A stretch of 64,000 nucleotides of DNA from Streptomyces sp. Sge12 (GTDB lineage Bacteria > Actinomycetota > Actinomycetes > Streptomycetales > Streptomycetaceae): the NCBI RefSeq assembly GCF_002080455.1, contig NZ_CP020555.1:620001-684000 (forward strand). The letters are read 5' to 3'. Shown piece after piece: positions 1 to 8,368 of the stretch. A program made the position numbers and the translations under genes. Under the pieces are notes generated by a model. That model was not told the DNA's origin and did not search any database. It worked only from the letters and a program-made list of their open reading frames with translations. Position 1 is the first letter of the stretch. Each line of letters opens with the position of its first letter.

Positions 1-900
1 ATCGCATCGGCCGTCTCCGCCCCGCTGAGCTGTGCGCGCATCACCGCGCACTTCGACCTGGCCCGGCACCAGACCCCCGAGAACGTCGCGCTGGCTCCCG
101 ACGGCAGCGCGTACGTCACTTTCGCCGCCGCCCGCCAGGTCGCCCGTATCATCCCCGGTGGATCCACCCGGGTCCTGGCCACCCTGCCCGCCCCGGCCGA
201 CGGCGGTATCCACACCCCGGTCCTGGGATTCGCGCTGACCACCGGCATCGTCCGCGCGCACGACGGCACCCTGTACTTCCTCTACGCCACCGGCACCGAC
301 GACCTGACCGGCCTGTGGCGCCTGCGCCCCGGCGGCACGCCGCAGCGCATCGCCGCGCTGCCCGCGGCGGGCCTGCCCAACGGCCTCGCCCTGGACCCGC
401 GCACCCGGACCCTCTACGTCACGGACTCCGTCCTCGGCACCATCACGAGCGTGCCCACCACCGGCGGCGCTCCCCGCACTTGGTCCGCCGCGCCCGAACT
501 GGCCTCCAGCGGATTCCTCGGCGCCAACGGGCTGAAGATCCGCAACGGGGCGCTGTGGGTCACCAACCTCGACCGGGGCACCGTGCTGCGCATACCCGTA
601 CGGCGGGACGGTCGCGCCGGCCCGGTCCAGACCCGGGCCACCGGCCTGGCCGGGATCGACGACTTCGCCTTCACCGGCCACGGCGATCAGATCCTGGCCG
701 CCCTCAACGGCCCCGGCGAGGTCGCCCTCGTCCAGCCCGACGGCACCCACTCCGTCGTACTGACCGCCGCGGACGGCCTGCAGAACCCCACCTCCATCGC
801 CCTGCGCGGCGATACCGCCTACGTCCTGAGCGCCGCGTACGTCACGGCGAAGGACCCCAACCTCCTCCTGGCCCACCTGCACGGCGGCCGGACCGTGTAG
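1..900 (+). CDS. SMP-30/NHL-like beta-propeller protein, 5' truncated by window edge
   Basis: The frame is open from base 1 to a TAG stop at 898-900, giving 299 residues with no start in the window. Repeated blade-like segments are visible, each an Asn/Pro-rich turn followed by a 'DG/GD xx Y/LYV' strand (for example PENVALAPDGSAYVT, PNGLALDPRTRTLYVTD, NPTSIALRGDTAYVLS). This fits the gluconolactonase/SMP-30 or ScyD/ScyE class of six-bladed propellers, which are often secreted in actinomycetes. A signal peptide, if present, lies outside the window. No catalytic metal ligands can be assigned, so it may be a non-enzymatic propeller. The family call is an inference from the repeat pattern. Confidence 0.7.
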   Translation: MASAVSAPLSCARITAHFDLARHQTPENVALAPDGSAYVTFAAARQVARIIPGGSTRVLATLPAPADGGIHTPVLGFALTTGIVRAHDGTLYFLYATGTDDLTGLWRLRPGGTPQRIAALPAAGLPNGLALDPRTRTLYVTDSVLGTITSVPTTGGAPRTWSAAPELASSGFLGANGLKIRNGALWVTNLDRGTVLRIPVRRDGRAGPVQTRATGLAGIDDFAFTGHGDQILAALNGPGEVALVQPDGTHSVVLTAADGLQNPTSIALRGDTAYVLSAAYVTAKDPNLLLAHLHGGRTV

Positions 901-974
901 CGGGCGCGCCCGGGCGCAGCATCACCACCAGCCTCATCTGCTGAGGAGGTTCCTCCACCGCGTCCCAGATCCAG

Positions 975-1223
975 TCACGCATGGCATGCCGCTCGACGAC
1001 CCGCTCGGGCTGCGAGGCCTCGTCGCCGGGACGTCGCAGACGGCTCAGCCCCTCCAGGCCGGGGGTTCTCGACCGGCAGGCAGGTACGCACACGCGCGTA
1101 CCTGAGCTCCTCGTACGCCGTCCGTACCGCGCTCTGCACCAGCATCACGTCCAGCTGGGGGTGCGCCTCCATCAGCCGCTAGGTGACGTGGCGGATGGCA
1201 AGAGCATCCTCCGATTCCGGCAT
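975..1223 (-). pseudogene. Decayed small protein with three-helix-bundle dimerization-like domain
   Basis: Reading from ATG at 1223 the frame gives MPESEDALAIRHVT, then an in-frame TAG at 1179-1181, then resumes as RLMEAHPQLDVMLVQ and AVRTAYEELRYARVRTCLPV. The continuous helix heptad pattern across the stop resembles short Streptomyces three-helix-bundle dimerization proteins, whose usual core has 'HPEL...V..AV..AYE.LR.ARVR.FLPVL'. TAG for GAG (Glu) is a single-base change. Downstream of LPV the reading becomes Gly/Pro/Arg-rich, suggesting a second lesion near 1085. It looks like a relic; stop-codon readthrough is an unlikely alternative. Confidence 0.5.
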
Positions 1224-1540
1224 CACGCGCCTCGCCTTCCTCAAGGGAAATCTCCTGCTGCCCAGTCTCGCGACACGGCCCTCGTCAGGTAAGTCGATCT
1301 TCCGCCGCTCCGCGCGGCCGCCGGCTGCGCCCACCGGCCGGAATTTTCCGCCCCCGGGCAGTGATCGCCGGTGCATGGCACAGTGGCCGACCCCGCGACC
1401 CATCCGGTGCGATGCGCTCCTGGGGTGCTGCCGGGTGGGTCATGGCCCTCGTCTCGTTCCGCGCGGCGCTCACCCTGCGCCCCGCGACCCGCGCCCCGTG
1501 TCGTCCGGGTCGCCGTCGAGCAGGGGCCGTGCGCCTGTGG
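1224..1540. other. Intergenic, no supported gene
   Basis: This stretch separates the decayed gene from the 3' end of the lipoprotein gene. All six frames give only Arg/Pro/Ala-rich shadow translations. I see no convincing promoter or hairpin here. Confidence 0.4.
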
Positions 1541-2137
1541 TCAGGACGAGGGGGTGGGGCCCGGGGCCGGGGTTCCGGCGGACCAGAAGTCGGAGCGGAC
1601 GTTGGGGGTGGGAACGGCGGTTTCGCCTTCGTACGTGCGGCCGTTCGCCGGCTTCGAGGGCGGTGCCACCTTCGAATTCTTCACGCAGGGACTGGTGACC
1701 TCGAAGAAGGCCTGCCCCTGGTAGCCGAACAGGACGGTGATGCCGAAGCCGTCGGGCGACGTGGCGACGATCTCGGGCATGTCCTTGTCCGGATTCACCG
1801 TGGTGATCCGATAGCCGTTCGCCTTCCAGAACTTCTCGACCACGCCCAGGAAGTTGCCGCGGCGCTCGGGGGAGACGACCGTCATCACGGTCCAGTAGCG
1901 CGTCACGTCGCAGCTACCGGTCGTCGTCGTGTCGTGGACCCATTCGATGTCCGGCTTGATCGCCCCGACCGTGTCGTAGAACATCGCGTCGGCGCGCTCC
2001 GCCGCTCCCTGCATGTCCATGCCTGCCACTGCCCCTTGTTCGTTCTTCGTGCCGCCCGACGGCCCGCACCCGGCGAGCAGCGCGCCGGCCAGGGCCGTCG
2101 CGCAGGCCAGGCGAACGGTCCGAGTGATGCGCTTCAT
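1541..2137 (-). CDS. Secreted lipoprotein, last gene of a WXG100-like operon
   Basis: This is a 198-residue protein. Residues 1-23 are a lipoprotein signal (MKRITR, a hydrophobic stretch, then the lipobox LLAGC), so Cys23 should be lipidated and the protein anchored outside the membrane. The rest is a small soluble domain (ADAMFYDTVGAIKPDIEW, then a Cys-containing TGSCDVTRYWTV segment), ending in a Pro/Ser-rich tail. Its ATG overlaps the upstream hydrolase stop (ATGA), so the two are translationally coupled. Such lipoproteins accompany DUF1023 hydrolases and WXG-like proteins in Streptomyces, suggesting a type VII or envelope role. The molecular function is unknown. Confidence 0.8.
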   Translation of the reverse strand: MKRITRTVRLACATALAGALLAGCGPSGGTKNEQGAVAGMDMQGAAERADAMFYDTVGAIKPDIEWVHDTTTTGSCDVTRYWTVMTVVSPERRGNFLGVVEKFWKANGYRITTVNPDKDMPEIVATSPDGFGITVLFGYQGQAFFEVTSPCVKNSKVAPPSKPANGRTYEGETAVPTPNVRSDFWSAGTPAPGPTPSS

Positions 2138-3942
2138 CGGTATTCTTCCCTCACGATTTTCTCAGAGTGCCCGGCGACGATCCTGGCGATGTTGTTCGCC
2201 GACGTCTGGTCCTTCTCCGGAGTGAAGTACTGGGAGTGGGCGTCGAACCCTCCGCCGTCGCGGATCATTCTGGGTCCGTCGTCGACCAGGAAGCGCTGTG
2301 CCCCGAAGGCCTTGCTCGCCGGGTCCTTGCCGAAGTACACGTCGTCGTTGTCGATGTCGAAGAGGTCACGTCCGACCGCGACCCCCGCCGGGCCCGCGAG
2401 CATCCAGCCGAGCGCCGACTCGCCCTTCGTGGGCAGGTGGGTGACCGGGTCGTTGTCGGCGGCGCCGACGAACACGTGTTCCTTGCCCACGCCGAGCTCC
2501 GTCGCCTTCTGCGCGTCCACGCCGGGGCTGCCGAGCAGGATGACATCGTCGACGCCCGGGATCCCGCCGGCCTGTTTGGCGGCGGTGCCCACGGTGAGCG
2601 AGCCGTAGGAGTGCCCGATGGCCGTCACGTGGGGGTCGGGGTTCTCGTTCGTTGCCGAGATGCCTGCCATGAACTGGTTGTAGGCCGGGGCGCCCCGCTG
2701 CGCGTCGCCCTTCGACATCACGTCCACGTTCTGCGGGGCGTCGTAGCCCAGCCAGACGATCGAGGCGCTGGACGGGTCCAGGCGCTGGGCGCCCTTGGCC
2801 GTGTCCTGGGCCCGCTTCATCGTGTCCGTGACGAACTCGTCGTTGAGCTTGGTGCTGAGGCCGGGGACGTACGCCGAGACGTTCTTGGCGGTGTCGGGGT
2901 TGCCGTACGAGACGATCGCGCGGCCGTTGCCCTCGTCTCCGATGCCCAGAAGGAACATGGGCGGGCGGCTCGGCTCGTTCAGCTTGTCCTGGATCATGCG
3001 GAGGGCGTTGAGCTTGGTCTCCGCGTCGTCGCCGCCTCGGCGCGCCAGGTCGTCGATGAGGACCGGCAGGTAGTTCCGGTTCGCCTCGTCGCGGGAGGCC
3101 GCCGGGATGCCGTCCAGGCCGCCGATCAGGTCGGGTGCGATCTCCAGGTACTCCTGGCGCTGCTCGTCGGTCAGGCCGTCCCACCACTGCTTGCGTTCGG
3201 CGGGGTTCTTGTCCTGGGGGACGCCCTCGCCGAGGTAGCCGCCGGCGGTGGTACGGACGGCGGAGGTGTCCTGGAAGACGTCCCTCAGCGTGGCCTCGGT
3301 GACATCGAGGCCCTTCTCCGCCTTCAGTCCGCTCAGCGTCTTCGCGTAGCGGGTGTCTATCTCCTGCGCGGACCGCAGGGCACGGGCGATACGGTCGGCC
3401 ACGTCCTGCGCCTTGGCCGCGTTCGGGTTCAGCGGCTTGAAGCCCGTGTAGCCGGGATAGAGCGGTGACTGGGCGTGGGAGCCGAGGCCGGGTGGTTCCA
3501 GGGGGAGGCGGGAGCTGCCCTGGACCGTACTGCCCGGCGCCGGCTTCTTCGCGCCGGTCAGGTCCTCGACCTCGGTGGCCGGGTAGCTGACGGAGCCGTC
3601 CTCGTGGACGGTGAAGTTCAGTGCGGCGGCGTCCGCGAGGGCCTGCTTCAACTGGCTCTGCGGCTCGGCGAGGTCGCTGGCGAGCCCGTTGAGCGCGGTA
3701 CGGACGAGCCCGCACTCGGTGTGCAGGTACTGGAAGTTGCGGCTGAGGCGCTGGAGCTTGCCGAGGGCCGCCTCGGCCGACTCGCTGTCCTGGGTCTCGC
3801 GGAGCTTCGCGGACATCGCGCGGTCGACCCGTACGCGGTCGGAGTCCGAGCGGTCCGAGACCTCGTGCCACTTGTCGCCCGCCTCCGTGAACTCGGAGGT
3901 CTTGAGGTCGCGCAGCCGCTGCCAGGTGAGGGTTCCGGTCAT
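2134..3942 (-). CDS. DUF1023 (Abhydrolase_8) alpha/beta hydrolase with N-terminal helical domain
   Basis: This protein has 602 residues. The ATG at 3942 was chosen because it overlaps the previous stop (ATGA) and a longer frame reads into that gene. Residues about 1-110 are charged and helical, like WXG100/ESX-type partners. Residues about 320-560 hold the hydrolase core. The nucleophile elbow GHSYGS places the catalytic Ser near 445; a late Asp/His region includes HVFVGAADNDPVTH. This is the actinobacterial Abhydrolase_8 family, whose substrate is unknown. Genes on both sides overlap by 4 bp, giving the order small WXG-like protein, hydrolase, lipoprotein. It probably acts at or beyond the membrane, although no signal peptide is visible. 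Confidence 0.85.
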   Translation of the reverse strand: MTGTLTWQRLRDLKTSEFTEAGDKWHEVSDRSDSDRVRVDRAMSAKLRETQDSESAEAALGKLQRLSRNFQYLHTECGLVRTALNGLASDLAEPQSQLKQALADAAALNFTVHEDGSVSYPATEVEDLTGAKKPAPGSTVQGSSRLPLEPPGLGSHAQSPLYPGYTGFKPLNPNAAKAQDVADRIARALRSAQEIDTRYAKTLSGLKAEKGLDVTEATLRDVFQDTSAVRTTAGGYLGEGVPQDKNPAERKQWWDGLTDEQRQEYLEIAPDLIGGLDGIPAASRDEANRNYLPVLIDDLARRGGDDAETKLNALRMIQDKLNEPSRPPMFLLGIGDEGNGRAIVSYGNPDTAKNVSAYVPGLSTKLNDEFVTDTMKRAQDTAKGAQRLDPSSASIVWLGYDAPQNVDVMSKGDAQRGAPAYNQFMAGISATNENPDPHVTAIGHSYGSLTVGTAAKQAGGIPGVDDVILLGSPGVDAQKATELGVGKEHVFVGAADNDPVTHLPTKGESALGWMLAGPAGVAVGRDLFDIDNDDVYFGKDPASKAFGAQRFLVDDGPRMIRDGGGFDAHSQYFTPEKDQTSANNIARIVAGHSEKIVREEYR

Positions 3943-4370
3943 CGCTTCTCGTCCGCCTTGGCGGCGCCGTCGACGCCCTTGAAGGACGTCTCGATGGCGG
4001 CGTCCGTCTCGCCCATCTCCTTGGCGACCGTCAGCAGACTGCCCTTGAGGTGCTCGCACTCGTCCCGCACCGCCCGGAGGCGTTCCTCCCAGGACGTCAG
4101 CACGCTCTTGAGGGCGGCGACGGAGCTCAGGCCGGCGGCTCCCGTGTCGATGCCCTCGTGGCCGGGGCCGAGCGCCGCGCGGCTCTTTTCCGTGCTGGTG
4201 CGCAGGTCGCCGGCGGTGCCGGAGGCGCTGGTCCAGGGGCCTTTGCTGTGCGTGAGGCCGTCGGTTCCGCCGCCGCCGGTCCCGGGGTCGGGGGCTGCCG
4301 AGGCGAGCCTCATCGCGGGCCCGCCGTCGGCCGGTCCGAACAGCTCCTGCCAGCGTTCCGAGTAGGACAC
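3939..4370 (-). CDS. WXG100/ESX-like small helical protein
   Basis: This 143-residue protein has an N-terminal Gly/Ala/Pro-rich half and a C-terminal helical half (ALKSVLTSWEERLRAVRDECE, then TVAKEMGETDAAIETSF). It contains a W residue in helix context but no clean WxG turn. It is the first gene of a three-gene operon and overlaps the DUF1023 hydrolase by ATGA. Length and partner fit the EsxA-like proteins that often precede such hydrolases in Streptomyces, but the assignment rests mainly on context. Confidence 0.7.
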   Translation of the reverse strand: MSYSERWQELFGPADGGPAMRLASAAPDPGTGGGGTDGLTHSKGPWTSASGTAGDLRTSTEKSRAALGPGHEGIDTGAAGLSSVAALKSVLTSWEERLRAVRDECEHLKGSLLTVAKEMGETDAAIETSFKGVDGAAKADEKR

Positions 4371-4619
4371 TGCTCCCCCGTCGACGTCTACGGTCCGTTC
4401 CTGCGCCCGGAGAGACTAACGCAGGTCACGCACGTGTGTGCGAGGGGGAACGGGTTCCGCGCGAGGGCCCTCGTGCAGACTCGGCACCCCTGCCCCTCAG
4501 GAACAGGTTCGAACGGACCGTCATGGTGAACGAGGCCCACGACGCCGCCGGTCGGGGCCGCATAGGGTGAGCGGAAGTGCCACGCTTCCCGCTGCCGTTC
4601 CCAGGAGAGAGCCGCCCCC

Positions 4620-4913
4620 ATGCGCATGGTCTTCACCAGTGAGGTGATCGAGTGGCGCGGGCCCGCGCCGTTCTATTTCGTCCCCGTACCCGAAGAACAG
4701 TGCGCCGACGTACGGCAGGTGGCCTCGGCGGCCACCTACGGCTGGGGGGTCGTCCCCGTCGAGGCGGGTATCGGCGAAGTCACCTTCGAGACGTCGCTCT
4801 TCCCGAGGGAGGGCGGCTACCTGCTGCCCGTCAAGAACGCCGTCCGAACGCCGCTGGGGCTGGCGGCGGGCGACGAAGTGACCGTGCAGATGACGGTGCG
4901 CCTACCGGGCTGA
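4620..4913 (+). CDS. DUF1905 domain protein
   Basis: A 97-residue single-domain protein. It shows the DUF1905 pattern: F-x-S-E-V-I-E-W-x-G-x-x-P-F-Y-F-V near the start, then GWGVVPVEA, and a C-terminal double-psi-like segment (LLPVKNAVRTPLGLAAGDEV). The ATG at 4620 follows an AGGAGAGA ribosome binding site. DUF1905 proteins are small beta-barrels of unknown biochemical role, sometimes fused to YdeI-like domains; a YdeI family gene lies separately at 15.4 kb. The gene appears monocistronic. Confidence 0.85.
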   Translation: MRMVFTSEVIEWRGPAPFYFVPVPEEQCADVRQVASAATYGWGVVPVEAGIGEVTFETSLFPREGGYLLPVKNAVRTPLGLAAGDEVTVQMTVRLPG

Positions 4914-5345
4914 GCGCTGCCGCCGCCGACCCCTGTGAGCGGCCACCGCGCGGGCTGCCCCGGCTCGCCCGTCGCACCGGACCGTTCGCGCCCCGGGCGG
5001 GGGGCCAGCGCCGGTTCCCCTTCGCGACCAGCACTCTGCGCTCGATTCGGGCACACGCCGTCACCAGCGGCGTACGCCGCCGGACGGTTCCCGCTCCGCC
5101 CTCGCCTCGCAGCCGCGCCCCGCGGGCCGGAGATCGTCCCCGTCGGCCCGGCCGCGGCCCGGACGTATGCCTCTGCGGGGCGGGTTGGTCACCGTCCGCG
5201 TTCGGCCCCCCGGGCGCGGCTCCCCGCGCACGGCCTCGCCTCGCGGGCCTGATGGGGAGCGCCCATGCTGAGTAGTAGGGCGCCGTCGTCCTGAGATGTG
5301 CCCTTCCCGAAGGCCGAACGGAGGCGCCTGAGCGGAGGAGGAGTC
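4914..5345. other. Gene-free stretch of about 430 bases
   Basis: It lies between the DUF1905 gene and the small secreted protein gene. Frames here are very Arg/Pro-rich and match no family I recognise. The 3' end must hold the promoter for the secreted protein (ribosome binding site GGAGGAG at 5335-5341). I see no long inverted repeat. Confidence 0.4.
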
Positions 5346-5552
5346 ATGCGCATACGAAGAATCCTGGGCCTCGCCCTGGCCGCGGCGACCCTTGCCGGTA
5401 CGAGCGCCCTCGGCGCTGTCAGTGCGGAGGCCGCCTCGTCTCCGAACATCACCAGGGACGAGTGCACGGCCGCGGGCGGACAGGTCACCTCGCGCCCCTA
5501 CGCCGGCTACACCTGCGCACTGCCCGACGGCACCTCGCAGCCGATCACGTGA
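5346..5552 (+). CDS. Small secreted protein
   Basis: This is a 68-residue precursor. The ATG at 5346 was preferred over an upstream in-frame ATG because it follows GGAGGAGGAGT directly and begins a clean signal peptide (MRIRRILGLALAAATLAG, cleavage probably after AEA or SAEAAS). The mature part is about 35 residues with two Cys (DECTAAGGQVTSRPYAGYTC) that could form a disulfide. The pattern C-TAAGG-V resembles other short Streptomyces secreted peptides of unknown role. No operon partner is close. Confidence 0.7.
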   Translation: MRIRRILGLALAAATLAGTSALGAVSAEAASSPNITRDECTAAGGQVTSRPYAGYTCALPDGTSQPIT

Positions 5553-5705
5553 CCGTTCGGCGCACGGCACTACCTGGCACCGCGAACCTGAAATGCCTAC
5601 GCCTCCGTACCTGCCAGGCGCGAGCCGACGAGCGCAGGGCGGTCCGTGAGCAGGGCCTCTTGACCTCTTGACCCTCACGTGGCGTCAGGCCGCACAGTGG
5701 GTGCC

Positions 5706-6821
5706 GTGGAGGATCACTGGACCGTGGGGCGCGTGGCCGGGCTGGCCGGGGTGAGCGTTCGCACGCTGCATCACTACGACGAGATCGGGCTCGTCCGGCC
5801 GTCGGCGCGGACCCCGGCCGGGTACCGGGCCTATTCCGCGGGCGACGTGGAGCGGCTGCGGGAGGTGTTGGCCTATCGGCGGTTGGGCTTCGGGCTGCGG
5901 GAAATTGCCGAACTGGTCGGCGGCCCCTCCACCGACGCGCTCGCGCACCTGCGCCGACTACGCGGTCTGCTGCTGGAGCAGCGTGATCGCGCCGACGCCA
6001 TGATGGCGGCCATCGACAGGGAACTCGAGGCGCGCGCAAGGGGATTGAGGGTGACACCGGAGGAGCAACTGCAGATGCTCGGTGCCCGGCTGTACGACGA
6101 GATCGGCGGCGCCTACACCGCGACACGGAGTACCGATCCGCGGATCGCCGCGCAGATCCGGGGTGCGCTCGGGGACGCGCGGACGGTGTTGAACGTCGGG
6201 GCCGGCACCGGCTCCTACGAGCCCGCCGATCGCGACGTGACAGCGGTGGAGCCATCGGCGGTCATGCGAGGGCAGCGGCCTCCCGGCTCGGCGCCGTGCG
6301 TGGCCGCCGCGGCGGAGAGCCTGCCGTTCGAGGACCGCTCCTTCGACGTCGCGATGGCCGTCTCCACCGTTCACCACTGGGGCGACCCGATAGCGGGGCT
6401 GCGCGAGATGCGGCGAGTGGCCCGCCGGGTGGTGGTGCTCACGTTCGACACCGACGAGCCCGGATGGCAGGGCCGGTTCTGGCTGACCCGCGACTACCTG
6501 CCCGAGTTCGCCGCCGTCCTCGCGGACTTCCCCTCGCTGGCCGGGATGGCCGAGGCGATCGGCGCCCGCGCCGAACCGGTGCCCGTCCCGTGGGACTGCG
6601 CCGACGGCCTGTTCGAGGCGTACTGGCGCCGGCCGGCGGCGTATCTGGAGGACCACGTGCGCCGCGCGATGTCGGTGTGGACGAGGGTCGGGCCGCAGGC
6701 CGAGCAGCGGGCGGTACGGAGCCTCGGCGACGACCTCGAGTCCGGCCGGTGGGCCGAGCGCAACAGCGGCCTCGCCGGCCTTGACGCGGCAGATCTCGGC
6801 CTCCGCCTGCTCATCGCGTAA
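5706..6821 (+). CDS. MerR-family regulator fused to SAM-dependent methyltransferase
   Basis: This protein has 371 residues from the GTG at 5706 (in-frame GTGs at 5697 and 5679 are alternatives). Residues about 5-75 are a MerR winged helix (WTVGRVAGLAG, VSVRTLHHYDEIG, PAGYRAYSAGDVERL), followed by a coiled dimerization helix (LLLEQRDRADAMMAAIDREL). At residues about 120-130 (RVTPEEQLQMLG), where TipA-like MerR proteins continue into their sensor, the chain becomes a class I methyltransferase. That part shows motif I VLNVGAGTGSYEP, an acidic AVEPS, SLPFEDRSFDVAMAVSTVHHW, and a C-terminal helical cap. A ligand-sensing or autogenous methyl-transfer role is possible. The fusion is open in one frame, so it is not a sequencing split. 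Confidence 0.85.
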   Translation: MEDHWTVGRVAGLAGVSVRTLHHYDEIGLVRPSARTPAGYRAYSAGDVERLREVLAYRRLGFGLREIAELVGGPSTDALAHLRRLRGLLLEQRDRADAMMAAIDRELEARARGLRVTPEEQLQMLGARLYDEIGGAYTATRSTDPRIAAQIRGALGDARTVLNVGAGTGSYEPADRDVTAVEPSAVMRGQRPPGSAPCVAAAAESLPFEDRSFDVAMAVSTVHHWGDPIAGLREMRRVARRVVVLTFDTDEPGWQGRFWLTRDYLPEFAAVLADFPSLAGMAEAIGARAEPVPVPWDCADGLFEAYWRRPAAYLEDHVRRAMSVWTRVGPQAEQRAVRSLGDDLESGRWAERNSGLAGLDAADLGLRLLIA

Positions 6822-6919
6822 ACGGCCACGCCCTGGGCGGGGTCGGCAGCCGGCAACGCGTCGGCCGGGCCCCGATATTGCATGGCAACCGGCTCGCCCG
6901 TCCGGCAGGGTGCGGGGTG

Positions 6920-8167
6920 ATGAGCCATGACGACGAAACATCCGGCACCCTTTCCTACGCCTCCCACGACTGCCTCGAGGGCCTGCTGCAGCGGGGGCGC
7001 GGCCTGGGCGCGATACGGGCGGGCCAGGATCCGTACGGGGCCGCCGCGTTCGTGTACGACGGGATTCGCCGGGACTGGAAGTGGGACGGCCAGACCGACA
7101 CCCGCGACCTCTACCAGGCACGGCTGATCCGGGACCTGGAGCTGTCGCCGACGCCGGTCGTCGAGCAGCTGGCAGGGGGCGAGGAGGAGTGGTCGCGGGC
7201 CGTCGACGTGCTGGAACTGCTTGCCGTCGCCGGTTCGGAAGAGGCCCGGGAGGGGCTTCGGGCATACGTCCGGGAGGGCGAGCGCTGGGCCCGCGTACTG
7301 GAGTCGGTCGCGGACCGCTGGCCGGCCGAGTGGTGGGAGGACCTGGGCGACGTCGCGCGTGCCCGGATCGGCGCGGAGGAGGAGCTTCCGTGGTCCTTCG
7401 AGCCGTGGAGCCGGTTCGGGATCGAGGTGCCGGGCCGCCGGTTCCCGCCGCGGCCGTCGCTCGGCGAGCTGGGTGACGAGGAGCTGCTCGCCCTGCTGGC
7501 CGCCGGCGGCACGGAGTTCAACACGAAGATCGACGCATTGCGTGCGCTGGCCGGCCGGGAACCGGCCGAGGCGCTGGTGCCGCTCGTCCCCCTGCTCGGA
7601 ACCGCGGACGGCCGCAGGCCCCTGCCCCTGCTCAGGCGGGCGGTCGGCCGTCTGGGAGCTCTCGCCGTACCGGCGGCCCGCGGGTGGGCCGAGGACGAGC
7701 GGGAGTGGCTGGCCCGGCTGGGCACGGACGTCCTGGCCGACCACCCCGGCCCCGAGGCGCTCCCGGGACTCGTGGCCGAACTCGCCGACCAGTGGGAGGC
7801 GCGCGCCTGGTGCGGCCCCGACGAGACGGCGAAACGGCTGGCCCGCTTCGGAGCCGAAGCCGCCGGCGCCGTTCCGCTCCTGCGGGCCTACTGGCTGCAC
7901 ACCCCGCATTCCTACGAACGGGCCGACTACCTGCACGCACTTGCCGCGATCGACCCGACCGGGCTGGACGACGCGTACACCGAGTCGCTCTGGGACTGTG
8001 AGGAGCGGGCACGGTTGCTCGGCATCGCCTCGGCACCCCATCGACCGCACGTCGTGGAACGCATCGCCGTGCTGCGCGACGACCCGATGGAGACCTCCGA
8101 GGTACGAGCCGCGGCCGGAGCACGGCTGGCGGGCGCCGGCGCCGCCACAGGCTCCGACCTCCCCTGA
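6920..8167 (+). CDS. HEAT-like repeat protein of unknown function
   Basis: A 415-residue protein rich in Ala, Leu, Glu and Trp with repeated helix pairs (for example LLALLAAGGTEFNTKIDALRAL, then EALVPLVPLLGTADGRRPLPLLRRAVGRLG, then EALPGLVAELADQWEARAW). This resembles degenerate HEAT/ARM repeats. I do not recognise a named family. The ATG at 6920 was chosen because the frame upstream is non-coding-like and it lies just after AGGGTGCGGGG; GTG at 6917 is an alternative. It lies about 100 bases downstream of the MerR-methyltransferase gene and could be co-transcribed. No signal peptide or membrane segment is present, so it is probably cytosolic. Confidence 0.7.
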   Translation: MSHDDETSGTLSYASHDCLEGLLQRGRGLGAIRAGQDPYGAAAFVYDGIRRDWKWDGQTDTRDLYQARLIRDLELSPTPVVEQLAGGEEEWSRAVDVLELLAVAGSEEAREGLRAYVREGERWARVLESVADRWPAEWWEDLGDVARARIGAEEELPWSFEPWSRFGIEVPGRRFPPRPSLGELGDEELLALLAAGGTEFNTKIDALRALAGREPAEALVPLVPLLGTADGRRPLPLLRRAVGRLGALAVPAARGWAEDEREWLARLGTDVLADHPGPEALPGLVAELADQWEARAWCGPDETAKRLARFGAEAAGAVPLLRAYWLHTPHSYERADYLHALAAIDPTGLDDAYTESLWDCEERARLLGIASAPHRPHVVERIAVLRDDPMETSEVRAAAGARLAGAGAATGSDLP

Positions 8168-8368
8168 ACGGGTCGACGCCCCTTCTCCCCTCCCCCGCAC
8201 TCTTCTGGCGCACTCCAGGTGGCCAAATTGGTCATATCGGGTTAAACGACGGTGCGTCACCGGGGCTGTGCGGCCCGGCCTCGTCATAGTCGTCCCTGGC
8301 GACCACCCGGTTGCCACCCCGCGCCGCGCGTCGTGGCCGGGCGGATGTCTTCGTAGAGGAGCCGGCTC

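Noticed and set aside
842..1093. Minus-strand frame with SQPERVVERHAMRDWIWD segment next to the decayed gene
   Set aside because: No start with a ribosome binding site and overlaps the 3' end of the propeller gene; may be part of the same relic, but not supportable.
2167..3468. Long open frame antisense to the DUF1023 hydrolase gene
   Set aside because: Val/Gly/Arg-rich antisense shadow typical of high-GC DNA; no ribosome binding site or family motif.
4388..4636. Minus-strand 82-residue frame with two CxxC-like pairs
   Set aside because: Overlaps the DUF1905 start, lacks a convincing ribosome binding site, and resembles no family.
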